Assembly (NCBI GenBank): GCA_016209605.1
Contig: JACQVS010000079.1
Coordinates: 1 to 46,719 of the forward strand
DNA length: 46,719 nucleotides
Reading direction: 5' to 3'
Origin: Planctomycetota bacterium
GTDB lineage: Bacteria; Planctomycetota; UBA8108; JACQVS01
The position numbers were made by a program, and so were the translations under genes. Positions 9,468 through 17,510 of this stretch are shown here, in pieces. Under the pieces are notes generated by a model. The model searched no databases, was not told the origin of the DNA, and saw nothing but the letters and a program-made list of their open reading frames with translations. Numbering within the stretch: the first letter of the stretch is position 1; each line of letters begins with the position of its first letter.

Positions 9468-9854
9468 ATGGCTGAGATCAAGAGCGGCACGTTTAGCCTC
9501 ATTCTTGAAAATCTTCTTCCCAGAGGACCAGGCGCTCCGCCGCTTGCTATTGTTCTCCCGGTCGACAACCGGCCCGAAAGGGTGGAGATCAATCCAGTTG
9601 AGGTAGAAAGATTCTTGTGCGGTTATGGCGACCGCATCCTGAGATGCACCATAAGGTTTGCCAACCCATTTGCAAGACAACCTTGCGCGGAAGTCGTGCC
9701 TGCCGGCATGGACGCTTCCTGTGAGGCCAATTGCCGCCTCAGGCTGAGAGTTGTTCAAGAATTGAGGGACATGCTGGTCTTCGAGATTTGCACCTGGGCG
9801 GAAACCAGGATCCACAGCCTCAGGATCAGTTATATCGCTCACGTGACCGATTAG
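9468..9854 (+). CDS. Hypothetical small beta-rich protein
   Basis: This 128-residue product starts at an ATG behind an almost ideal Shine-Dalgarno (AAGGAGGT, 8 nt upstream), implying efficient translation. It has no signal peptide or membrane segment. Alternating hydrophobic stretches (LAIVLPVD, ILRCTIRFANPF, LRISYIAHVTD) suggest a beta-sandwich. Six cysteines are spread through the chain (in FLCGYG, LRCTIR, QPCAEV, ASCEANCRL and EICTW). I recognise no family. It lies between the kinase-associated gene and a glycosyltransferase on the same strand, and its TAG stop is 45 nt before the next start. Confidence 0.65.
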   Translation: MAEIKSGTFSLILENLLPRGPGAPPLAIVLPVDNRPERVEINPVEVERFLCGYGDRILRCTIRFANPFARQPCAEVVPAGMDASCEANCRLRLRVVQELRDMLVFEICTWAETRIHSLRISYIAHVTD

Positions 9855-9899
9855 CCTTTTCCCACGACCACGGTTGAACTGGAATCGAGGCGCTTTTCG

Positions 9900-11852
9900 T
9901 TGGCGGAACGAAACCATCATCGAATCGAGTACTCCATCCTCCTCGCCAGCCGGAACGAAGGGACTAGGCTGCGCCGGACGGTGGACAGCATTTTCCGGAG
10001 CTCTGCCCAGGAAGAATTCGAGGTCATCATCGTCGACGATGCCTCGGAAGATGGCAGCGCCGGATTTCTCCAGGGTCCGGAGTACGAGGCCAGGCCCATC
10101 CGGCTCTTCCGCAACCGGAGGAGGCGGGGGGTGATTTACAGCCGGGCCCTGGCGGCGGACCTCGGCCGCGGCCGCTGCCTCGTCTTCCTCGACGCGCACT
10201 GCAGCGTCACGGAGGGCTGGGTGGAGAACCTGGCCGCCGAACTCGATAAGATCTCCGGCCGGGGCATCGTCGTTCCACACATCCATGGCCTGGAGCCCAG
10301 CGATTGGTCCATCCATTTCAAGCTGCCGCCGGCGACCGGCTGCACCATCATCAATCCCTTCCTCGATTTCAACTGGACCGAGCCGACGGAGATCGACGGC
10401 CGGTCCTGCACCTGCACCATTGGCGGAGGAGCCTGGATGTGCCGCCGCGAATGGTACCGGCATCTCGGCGGCCTGGACCGCGGCATGCTCGCCTGGGGAG
10501 GAGAAAACCTCGACATCGCCCTCAGGACCTGGCTGGCCGGAGGCTGGTGCCTGGTCGCCGGCAAGGTCTCCATTGGCCATTATTTCAAGACCAACTTCGA
10601 CAACTCCCTCATCGGCTTCGAGGTCACTCACAATAAAATCCGCGCTGCCCATCATGTCTTTTCAAAGGGCACCTTTGACCGGGTCATGCAGAGCCTGCGG
10701 CACCTGCCCGGATTTCAACCCGCCCTGCGCCGGATCCATCGCGATCGCGAAGCGCTCGGCCGTTTGAAAGGCCATGTGGAGTCGATTCGCGAGCGAAACG
10801 ACGGCTGGATCATCGACGCCTTCAAGCTGCCCATCCTGGAGCCGGCTTATTTTCATTCGCCTTACCGGAAGCGCGTGCCGACGGGGGCTTCCAGGGCTGC
10901 CGCGCGCCCCCACCCGCTGGTGACGGTGGTGATTCCCATGGCCGAGCGTGCTGCAGCGGCTGATGAGCTCCTCTCATCGATCTTCGACAAGAGCACCTAT
11001 CGATGCTTTGAGGTCCTTATTCTGACATCTGCAAAGGCGACGGGACTGCCTTCTCGCCGGCTCGGCCAGCGGTTTCAAAAAGACCCCCGCTTGCGGCTGG
11101 TTTCCACCACCGCTTCCTGGACTCGAGCGCTGAGTGAAGACAGGTTGAAGGTGAACCGGCAATCCGAGTACCTCGCACTTGCCAGCGATCGCACCGCTAT
11201 CGCGGATGAAAACTGGATCGAGAAGTTTATCCTGCTGGCAGAAAAGCATCCCCGGATGCTCCTTGCCGGCCCTCGATTCGAGGTGACCGGTGACGCCGGC
11301 GCGTCCGCCGGGCCGTTTAAACACCTCTTTGACCTGGTGTGGGATTGGAGCGCCCCTTCTTTCTTCCGGCAGCGGCTTGAAAAGCCCCTGGCAGGATTCC
11401 CTTATCAGGCTCTTTCGTGTCCACCGGCCTTCCTCTTCATGCATCGCCGTCACTTCCTCGAGAGCGGTGGATTCGATCCCACCTTGCCGTGGGGAAGCGG
11501 TCAGGTATTCGATCTGGCGATCCGCGGCTGGCTTCTGGGTTACGAGACCTTCTGCCATCCCCAGATCCGCGTCCGCTGCCGCGATGAAGCCATGCCAGCG
11601 GAGCAAGGCGGAAGCGATCGAAGCTCCTCGACCTTGAAGGACTACGCGCAGCTGGCGCCGGCCTGGAAATATTTCACCAATGCCGCCAGGCTAGGGCATT
11701 GCCGCAACCTCAGTCCCAACGCCGGGCCGCTCTTGGAGAAGCATGGAGCCTTCATGCGGCGATGCCGGAGACGCGTACTCCAGCGGGCGAAATTTGACGA
11801 TGACTGGCTGTTCTTCAAGTTCCATATCCAGGATCCCTTCCATGCCTCCTGA
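9900..11852 (+). CDS. Two-domain GT2-type glycosyltransferase
   Basis: This 650-residue protein uses a TTG start, since no ATG is available in frame after the TAG at 9852-9854. Residues 1-300 form a GT-A domain: SILLASRNEG, VIIVDDASEDGS, the D-x-H metal motif in VFLDAHCS, and WGGENLDIALRTWLAGG. The last motif resembles polypeptide GalNAc-transferases. From about residue 340 a second GT-A-like half begins (PLVTVVIPMAE). Its metal motif reads ASDRTAIAD and its acceptor motif WGSGQVFDLAIRGW, so it may be degenerate. The C-terminus carries a FDDDWLFFKF motif shared with the glycosyltransferase at 12357-13343. There is no membrane helix. Transfer of a sugar from a nucleotide sugar is the expected chemistry. 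Donor and acceptor are unknown. Confidence 0.85.
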   Translation: MAERNHHRIEYSILLASRNEGTRLRRTVDSIFRSSAQEEFEVIIVDDASEDGSAGFLQGPEYEARPIRLFRNRRRRGVIYSRALAADLGRGRCLVFLDAHCSVTEGWVENLAAELDKISGRGIVVPHIHGLEPSDWSIHFKLPPATGCTIINPFLDFNWTEPTEIDGRSCTCTIGGGAWMCRREWYRHLGGLDRGMLAWGGENLDIALRTWLAGGWCLVAGKVSIGHYFKTNFDNSLIGFEVTHNKIRAAHHVFSKGTFDRVMQSLRHLPGFQPALRRIHRDREALGRLKGHVESIRERNDGWIIDAFKLPILEPAYFHSPYRKRVPTGASRAAARPHPLVTVVIPMAERAAAADELLSSIFDKSTYRCFEVLILTSAKATGLPSRRLGQRFQKDPRLRLVSTTASWTRALSEDRLKVNRQSEYLALASDRTAIADENWIEKFILLAEKHPRMLLAGPRFEVTGDAGASAGPFKHLFDLVWDWSAPSFFRQRLEKPLAGFPYQALSCPPAFLFMHRRHFLESGGFDPTLPWGSGQVFDLAIRGWLLGYETFCHPQIRVRCRDEAMPAEQGGSDRSSSTLKDYAQLAPAWKYFTNAARLGHCRNLSPNAGPLLEKHGAFMRRCRRRVLQRAKFDDDWLFFKFHIQDPFHAS

Positions 11853-12315
11853 ATCACCACGGCCTTCGGTCCAAATCGAGCTGGAGCTCCGGGTTGTGTT
11901 CTCGAGCCGAGCCGGCAAGCTGGCGCAAATCCTGAAAATCCTGCGGCAGGCGGGAGGGGCGCTGCGCGCCCAGATGGTCTACCAGCTGAAGGAACGTAGG
12001 GTGGGATTGTTCATATGTGAAAATCCCCTCGAGGCGGCCCTGGCGCTCAAGGCCGGAAAAGTGGCGGTCGAGACGGACACCGTGCTCACCGTGCTCATGA
12101 AAAACCGGCCGGGGACGCTTTCTTTCCTCGTCCAATCCCTGGAGGCGGAGAAGATCGCCATCGGCTACACTTATTCCACTTCGCTGGCGGACAGGCTCTT
12201 GGTCATCTTCAGAACCGACGACAATCCCAAGGCCGAAGATGCCCTTCGCCGGTACCTCCATCTCGAGGACGAAGAAGACGCGGCGCCGTGGGTTCAGGTC
12301 CGGAGAAAAAAGTGA
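11842..12315 (+). CDS. Tandem ACT-domain protein
   Basis: The product is 157 residues. The ATG at 11842 overlaps the end of the glycosyltransferase by 11 nt, indicating coupling. Two ACT-type beta-alpha-beta-beta-alpha-beta units are visible: residues 12-75 (LRVVFSSRAGKLAQILKILRQAGG) and about 80-150 (VLTVLMKNRPGTLSFLVQSLEAEKI). The second carries the N-R-P-G-T-L ligand-loop signature. ACT domains bind amino acids and regulate metabolism. Stand-alone tandem ACT proteins without a catalytic domain are common, but their ligands are rarely known. A regulatory role for the neighbouring glycosyltransferase is speculation. The gene ends 41 nt from the convergent glycosyltransferase gene. Confidence 0.8.
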   Translation: MPPESPRPSVQIELELRVVFSSRAGKLAQILKILRQAGGALRAQMVYQLKERRVGLFICENPLEAALALKAGKVAVETDTVLTVLMKNRPGTLSFLVQSLEAEKIAIGYTYSTSLADRLLVIFRTDDNPKAEDALRRYLHLEDEEDAAPWVQVRRKK

Positions 12316-12356
12316 CCCTCCGCTGGCCGGATAATTTTCGGCTGGATTCACGGCGC

Positions 12357-13343
12357 TCACCATCCAGAGCGCTCCTCATACACCTGGAACTTCGAGAACA
12401 GCCAGTCGTCATCGTGCACCCGGTCGCGCTGGTGAACGGCCCGCTCCTCAAGCCAGCGGCCGCGGCCGATCCGATCCTTAGCCTGCTTCACCTCGAGCTC
12501 GAGGCCGTGCTTGCGAAACAAGGTTTCAGCGAGGTCCTGGCGCCGGGGGGAGAGGTACTTGTAAGCCGTTCGCAGGATGCCATGGACGACGTCGAGATAG
12601 CTCTTCTCATAGCCGTAGCCCTCGGATTTCAGCCGATGCAAGATGCGAACTCTCGGCTCCACCAGCATCGGATAGCCTAACATCCAGGCCCGCACGCAGT
12701 AATCCATGGTTTCCGGATACCATCCCGCCACTTCGGGATCGTATCCGCCCAGGCGCTGGAAGATCGCGGCGCGGGCAAACACCGCCATGCCGCCGCCGGC
12801 CATGGCTTGGTATGCGACGTTTGACTTCCGATGCGCCTGGACCTCCGAGATCTCCGACAGGTCGCGATAAGGCCAGGCCCAGCGGATGGAATAGGCGAAA
12901 TCCTTCTCCTCCACCAGGGAAGGCTCCAGAGCGCCGCCGGGCTCGATCTTTTTCCGGTAAACGAATCCGAGCACTTCCGGCTGAACCATGGAAGCTCGAG
13001 GATGCTCCTCCAGGCACCGCACCGTCTTTTGGAGCCAATCGTGATCGGGAATCAAGCAGTGAGCGTCGAGAAAAACGTAATAAGCCGCATCGCCGGGCCA
13101 GACTGCCCGGTTGATCGAGTTTCCGACGCCGAGAGGCTCAGCCACCCTCTTGAATCGGACTCTCTTCCGGTACGCGGCCTTCCGGAGGAAGGAAAAATCG
13201 GTCTTCCGGTCTCCATTGGCGAGGATGAAGATCTCGAAAGAAGGATAATCCGTGTGCTCCAGGATGGAGTCCACCGTCAAGCGCAGCCATTCCCCCTCGT
13301 TGCAGCAGGGGAGGACGATTTTGACGTGGCGGTCAGCTTTCAT
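12357..13343 (-). CDS. GT2 family glycosyltransferase
   Basis: This 328-residue GT-A enzyme has the family landmarks KIVLPCCNEGEWLRLTVDSI, FEIFILANGD, the metal-binding VFLDAHC, and a C-terminal acceptor motif with W-Y-P-E-T-M-D-Y-C-V-R-A-W. It ends with a DDDWLFSKFQVYEE motif also present at the end of the two-domain glycosyltransferase on the other strand, pointing to common ancestry or a shared partner. The ATG overlaps the TGA of the preceding amidohydrolase remnant (13343-13340), making this the last gene of the minus-strand operon that starts at 18434. It is predicted soluble. Because a lipid A-type acyltransferase is in the same operon, an envelope glycolipid acceptor is plausible. Confidence 0.88.
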   Translation of the reverse strand: MKADRHVKIVLPCCNEGEWLRLTVDSILEHTDYPSFEIFILANGDRKTDFSFLRKAAYRKRVRFKRVAEPLGVGNSINRAVWPGDAAYYVFLDAHCLIPDHDWLQKTVRCLEEHPRASMVQPEVLGFVYRKKIEPGGALEPSLVEEKDFAYSIRWAWPYRDLSEISEVQAHRKSNVAYQAMAGGGMAVFARAAIFQRLGGYDPEVAGWYPETMDYCVRAWMLGYPMLVEPRVRILHRLKSEGYGYEKSYLDVVHGILRTAYKYLSPRRQDLAETLFRKHGLELEVKQAKDRIGRGRWLEERAVHQRDRVHDDDWLFSKFQVYEERSGW

Positions 13344-13642
13344 TTTATGCTCAGCATGTTGATGAAGCCCGGAGCCACCGCCTGCCCCTTGGCCTCTATC
13401 ACCCGAGCGGCGGCGGCGCCGCGGAGGTCGCCGATGCGGGCGATGCGGTCGCCGCGGATGGCCACGTCCCCGCGAACGGCCGGACCGCCGGCGCCATCGT
13501 AGAGGTCGCCGCCGCGGATCAAAAGGTCGTACGGTGGCTCGGGGGATTCCCCCTCGCGTTGAGGAGCCCGGCAGCCCAGGCCCAAGCAGAAAAGCGCCAG
13601 AAAATGCCGAAAAAAAACCATCGCGTCAAAACTCAGCACCAT
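13340..13642 (-). pseudogene. Truncated N-terminus of a D-aminoacylase-type amidohydrolase (lipoprotein)
   Basis: The product is 100 residues from ATG 13642, which has GGAAAGGGGG just upstream; a second ATG at 13621 is possible. It has a signal sequence with a lipobox-like LGLGC. The N-terminal amidohydrolase segment follows: YDLLIRGGDLYDGAG, IRGDRIARIGDL, VIEAKGQAVAPGFINMLS. Full-length N-acyl-D-amino-acid deacylases continue for several hundred residues with the metal-binding and catalytic parts, which are absent here. The frame ends two codons after GFINMLS, exactly where the GT2 gene begins. It is therefore a remnant and cannot be a deacylase. It overlaps the acyltransferase gene by 10 nt and may survive only as a translational bridge. 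Confidence 0.75.
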
Positions 13643-14547
13643 CGCCCCCTTTCCTTTCCGCCGGCAGACGCCAATCGCGTCACCTCGTCCTCCTCCTCCG
13701 CCCAGAACGGCCGCACCATCAGCCACTGCTCCGGAAATTTCTTCACGTAGCGCTCGAAAACCTCCACCAGGCGGGCCATGAACCGCGCCGGCTCCTCATG
13801 CGGCCGGGGATGGAGAGGCTCTTCCAGGTGGAGGCAAAACGATCCATCCGCCTCCCGCACGGTGAAGGCGGGAAGCACCGGCGCGCCGGCATGAATGGCC
13901 AGGCGCGCCGGCCAGAGCGAAAAATTGGCGAAGCCATGCAGGAACCGGAACCGTTCGCCGCGCCGCCGCGCCTCCAGCTCGCCGGCCATGAGGATCGCGC
14001 CGCCCTCCCTCAAGCGCCGGCTGAGCTCGATGGCGAAAAAGGGAGAGGCATCGATGGCGATCTCCTCCAGGCGCGCCAGGGCGCGCTGCCGCGAGCGCAG
14101 CTTCTCGAAAAAGCCGGCCGGATCGCGATGGTAGACGATGGCGGCGCTCGGGCACCGCTCCGCCAGCACCATGGAGCCGATCTCGTAGCTGCCGAGATGG
14201 AGCGACGCGGCGATGAATCCTTTTCCCGAAGCGGCCAGACCGTCGAAACGCTCCCGGCCGATCACCTTCAAGGGTAACTCCTGGACGCTTTTCCACCGCC
14301 GGTGGGCCACCAGCAGGTCGTGCACCGAGCGGCCGAAGTTCCGCAGCACCGCAAGCGCCAGGGAGCGCCGTTCCGCCGGCGTCGATTCGCCGCCGAGGAT
14401 ATGCCGGGCGTTCTCCAGGAGCCCCCGGCGCGCCCGCGGCGCCAGGTAAACCAGCGCTCCGATCTTTTCCGCCAACCAGCGACCGGCTGAAACGGGGAGG
14501 ATCGAGCCTGAACCGAGCAGGATGGCCGCGAGCGCTCTGGACAACAT
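13633..14547 (-). CDS. LpxL/HtrB-type lipid A acyltransferase
   Basis: This 304-residue protein resembles lauroyl/myristoyl acyltransferases, which transfer an acyl chain from acyl-ACP to a lipid A precursor at the inner membrane. The catalytic H-x4-E motif is present in SLHLGSYEIGS. Other family blocks are visible: YHRDPAGFFEKLRS, GAILMAGELEARRRGE, GAPVLPAFTVRE and EQWLMVRPFW. The N-terminus is hydrophobic (LSRALAAILLGSGSILPV), as is normal for the family. The ATG lies 9 nt after the ASPIC/UnbV stop. The neighbours are glycosyltransferases and lipoproteins. The substrate could be lipid A or another ACP-derived envelope lipid. The locus at 32-42 kb encodes an ACP, but no direct link is shown. 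Confidence 0.85.
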   Translation of the reverse strand: MLSRALAAILLGSGSILPVSAGRWLAEKIGALVYLAPRARRGLLENARHILGGESTPAERRSLALAVLRNFGRSVHDLLVAHRRWKSVQELPLKVIGRERFDGLAASGKGFIAASLHLGSYEIGSMVLAERCPSAAIVYHRDPAGFFEKLRSRQRALARLEEIAIDASPFFAIELSRRLREGGAILMAGELEARRRGERFRFLHGFANFSLWPARLAIHAGAPVLPAFTVREADGSFCLHLEEPLHPRPHEEPARFMARLVEVFERYVKKFPEQWLMVRPFWAEEEDEVTRLASAGGKERGRWC

Positions 14548-14556
14548 TCAACGCTT

Positions 14557-16770
14557 TCATTTGCCGCCGGCCGCGGAAACCTTGACTTCCCAGCTGTCCT
14601 CCTCCACCACCCGCAAGCGCTGGCCGGCGGCCACGTTCGCCAGCGCTTGCACATGGCCCGACGGCCAGTGGATCTCGACCCGCTCGGCGGCGGCATCGGC
14701 TCCCAGGCCGAAGTGGAGGAGCGTCGACTGTCCGGAGAGATACCCTTGTGCGGTGCTGACCTCGCGATGCTGGTTGCGGCCGCCGTGGCGAACGAGGACT
14801 CTCGCACCGACGGCATCGCGATTGCTGCGAGTTCCCACCAGCTTCAGCTCCAGCCAGTGGTTCCGCGGGCTGGCGTGGTTGATGATCAGCTTCGCCTCCT
14901 GGAGGTAGTTGGCCACCGCCAGATCGAGATCGCCATCGTTGTCGAAATCGGCGATCGCCAGCCCGCGGCCATCCTCCAGGCGGTCGCAGCCGGTCAAGTA
15001 GCCGTAATCGGCGAAGCGACCGTTTCCGAGATTGCGGTAGAGGGCGTTGTACTCGAAGCCGTTGAGCGACTCGATGCCGACATTGACGATCGAGCTGGTG
15101 TCGCCTTTCACTTTCGAACGCCGACCGACGTTCTCGATGAAGTCCATTCAGAGGTCGCGGGGGATCTGGCCGGAGAGGAAACCGTTCACGCCGTAGACAT
15201 CGAGGAGGCCGTCGTTGTCGTAATCGAAGAAGATGGAAGACCAGGCCCAGCCATTGTTGCGCACCCCCGCCGCCAGGGAGATCTCTTCAAAGGTGCCATC
15301 GCCGCGGTTGTGGTAAAGGCGGTTGCCATGGAGCATTTCCTGGAAGATGCCGATCACCGTGCCGCGCAGGACGACGTTGACGTACCAGGGGGCCGGCGCG
15401 GGGAAATTCGGATGGCCGGTGATCCAGCGGGAGTTGGAAGCCATGCCGCCGACAAAGAGGTCCGGAGCGCCGTCGTTGTCGTAGTCCCCCCAGGAAGCGC
15501 TCATGCTGGCCCCCCGCAAATCGATGCCGCAGGACCGGGACACCTCCTCGAAGGTGCCGTCGCCGCGGTTGCGGTAGAGGACATCGAAGCCAAAATCGTT
15601 GCCGATGAAGATGTCGACATCGCCATCGAGATCGTAGTCCTGCGTCGCCAAGGCCAGCGCCCAGCCGCCGTGGCCGGTTCCCGACTCGCGGGTGCGGTCG
15701 GTGAAGGTCCCATCGCCGTTGGAGAGGTAGAGCTGGTTGGGGGTTGCGTTGAGGGCGTTGTAAATCGGCTCCGGATCCCACCGCAGCAGATTGCCGCCGT
15801 TCAAGACGTATAGGTCCAGGAACCCATCGCCGTTGAAGTCGGCGAAGGCGGCGCCGGTCGTTTCTCCCGTGGAGCGCAGCCCGGCCTGGCGCGTGCGCTC
15901 GCTGAAGATGCCGTCGCCGTTATTGTGAAACAGGTAATCCGGGGTGTCGAGCATGCCAATGAACAAGTCGAGGTGGCCGTCGTTGTCGTAGTCGGCGAAA
16001 GCGGCGCAGCGCGCCTCGCCGAAGGGCGCCACCACCGCTCCGGCGCCGCGGGTGACCTCGACGAAGGAGCCGTTCCCCTGGTTGCGGAACAGGAGGCACA
16101 CCTTGCCGCCGGCCATGAAGAGGTCTTCCCAGCCGTCGCCGTCGTAGTCGCCCGCCGCCAGGCCGGATCCCGGCGTGTAGTTCATCATTTCCCCCCAGCG
16201 GTCCTTGACGCCGCTCGACTCGTGCTTGAAGACCAGGCCCCGCTGGGCGCTTTCCTCGGTGAACTGCGGACCGGCGGTCTCATAGCTCTTTTCCCGCTCG
16301 ACCTTTGCCGCGGCGATCTTCCAGCCCTGGGGCCTCCGCGCGCACGTCAACTCCTCCTGCCGCTCCAGGAAGAGCCGCTTTCCCCGCGGCGTCACGCCGC
16401 AGAGCAAGAAGGTGATCTCGGCTCGAACCGTCTTTTCGCCATCGACGAGCTCGATGGCCTCGATCACCGCCTGCGAGCGGTCGATCCTGGTGAATCGGCT
16501 CAAGAGCTCCTGCAGCTCCTGCCGGAACTCCGGCCGGGAGGCCAGGTCCGGGTGGTAAAACGCCAGGATCTTCTCGAGATTCCCCTCGCGGTAAGCCCGC
16601 GGGTACTGCTGATGGAGGAATTCGTTGAAGGGATCGATGAACTCCTTACGGATGGCCTCCCAGCCCTGGCAGCCCACCAGCCCCAGGAGGGCCAGGAGAG
16701 CGCCGCCGAGGAGAGAGAGCTTGCTCCTGAAAATCGCCGTTGGCATGACTCCTAGATATCCTTTCTTCAT
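14557..16770 (-). CDS. FG-GAP + ASPIC/UnbV lipoprotein with in-frame UGA (candidate selenoprotein)
   Basis: Read through the UGA at 15148-15150, this is one 737-residue protein. Residues 1-34 form a lipoprotein signal with lipobox LVGC. An accessory region follows, then seven FG-GAP-type D-x-D-x-D-G blocks, and a C-terminal ASPIC/UnbV domain (HWLELKLVGTRSNRDAVGARV, GYLSGQSTLLHFGLG). The seventh block lies after the UGA in the same frame. Both halves belong to one CRTAC1-like architecture, so the UGA interrupts a single gene. The codon after it is ATG, but no Shine-Dalgarno precedes that ATG. A hairpin with a GGUC-containing loop sits 15-32 nt downstream of the UGA, as in bacterial SECIS elements. 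Alternatives are a Trp-to-stop mutation, a sequence error or reinitiation. The start at 16770 has GGAGAG upstream and overlaps the methyltransferase stop. Confidence 0.7.
15116..15150 (-). promoter_or_regulatory. Candidate bacterial SECIS element after UGA
   Basis: On the minus strand the UGA (15150-15148) is followed after 14 nt by GAACG-UCGGUCGG-CGUUC: a perfect 5-bp stem (15133-15129 with 15120-15116) and an 8-nt loop (15128-15121). GGUC occupies nt +22 to +25 after the UGA. The E. coli fdhF SECIS also presents GGUC in its apical loop about 20 nt after UGA. An alternative lower stem with a two-base bulge can extend the pairing. The fold was drawn by hand. Confidence 0.5.
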
Positions 16771-17504
16771 GCACTCTCCAAAATGTCGCGCCGAAGCTCA
16801 TATACCATAGCCAGAGGAAGCGGGGTTGGCAATCCGTACCAGCAGATGCGGCTCATTTTCCGGCGCTGGATCTTGAAGCCGGCCTCCCTGAAGACTTCCT
16901 CCCATTCGCCGGGCAGGAGCTTCCACAGATGGCCCGGATCGTTGAGGCACAGGCGCGATGGGACGGAGGCGAACAGCCGGCCCCGCGGAGAGAGCTGCCG
17001 GCGCAGCCGCTGAACGGTGGCTTGCGGTGGATCGGGGACATGCTCGAGGACATCGGCGGCGATGATGACCTCGAACGGCCGCATGGCCTTCCAGCCGAAG
17101 GCCCGCAGGATCTCCTGGTCAAGCCCTGCGCCTCCTCCCAGCTCGCGGAGGTCCCCCAGGAGGTGATGCAGGGGAAGCGGCCGCCTGGCGCCATGTCTGG
17201 CGGTGAGGCGCCGGCCCTTGTCGACCTTCGCAGGCGATAGATCGACTGCCGCCACCTCATGGCCGCGCCGCGCCAGCTGCCGCGCCAGCGTGCCGATGCC
17301 ACTTCCCAGATCGAGGATGGGGCCCTGCCAAGGGGCGGCTTCGATCCAGGAGAGCAGGATCCTGCGCTTGTGCAGGCCCAGGATGCGGCTGACGCTGTCG
17401 AAGTACGGCAGGCCGCTTTCGAGATCGTAAAACTCCCGCAAGTCGCGGCCGCGGCAGCCGCGGTAATAGGAGCGCAAATCTTTGAACAGCCGCCACGACA
17501 GCAT
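16767..17504 (-). CDS. SAM-dependent class I methyltransferase
   Basis: This 245-residue protein has a Rossmann methyltransferase core. Motif I is GPILDLGSGIGTLARQLA, followed by the acidic VAAVDLSPAKVDKG. Later come VIIAADVLEHVPDPP and LSPRGRLFASVPS, typical of the UbiG/COQ3-like group. About 60 residues precede the core and contain an YYRGCRGRDLREFYD segment. It is predicted soluble. The substrate is unknown. It begins 6 nt after the Ppx/GppA gene and its TGA overlaps the next ATG (16770-16767), so it belongs to the operon with the ASPIC/UnbV lipoprotein and the acyltransferase. Confidence 0.85.
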   Translation of the reverse strand: MLSWRLFKDLRSYYRGCRGRDLREFYDLESGLPYFDSVSRILGLHKRRILLSWIEAAPWQGPILDLGSGIGTLARQLARRGHEVAAVDLSPAKVDKGRRLTARHGARRPLPLHHLLGDLRELGGGAGLDQEILRAFGWKAMRPFEVIIAADVLEHVPDPPQATVQRLRRQLSPRGRLFASVPSRLCLNDPGHLWKLLPGEWEEVFREAGFKIQRRKMSRICWYGLPTPLPLAMVYELRRDILESA

Positions 17505-17510
17505 GAGAAG

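Noticed and set aside
15145..15147. Separate gene starting at the ATG right after the UGA in the UnbV frame
   Set aside because: No Shine-Dalgarno or signal peptide precedes it, and the downstream part completes the domain order of a single known architecture. Reinitiation remains a minor possibility.
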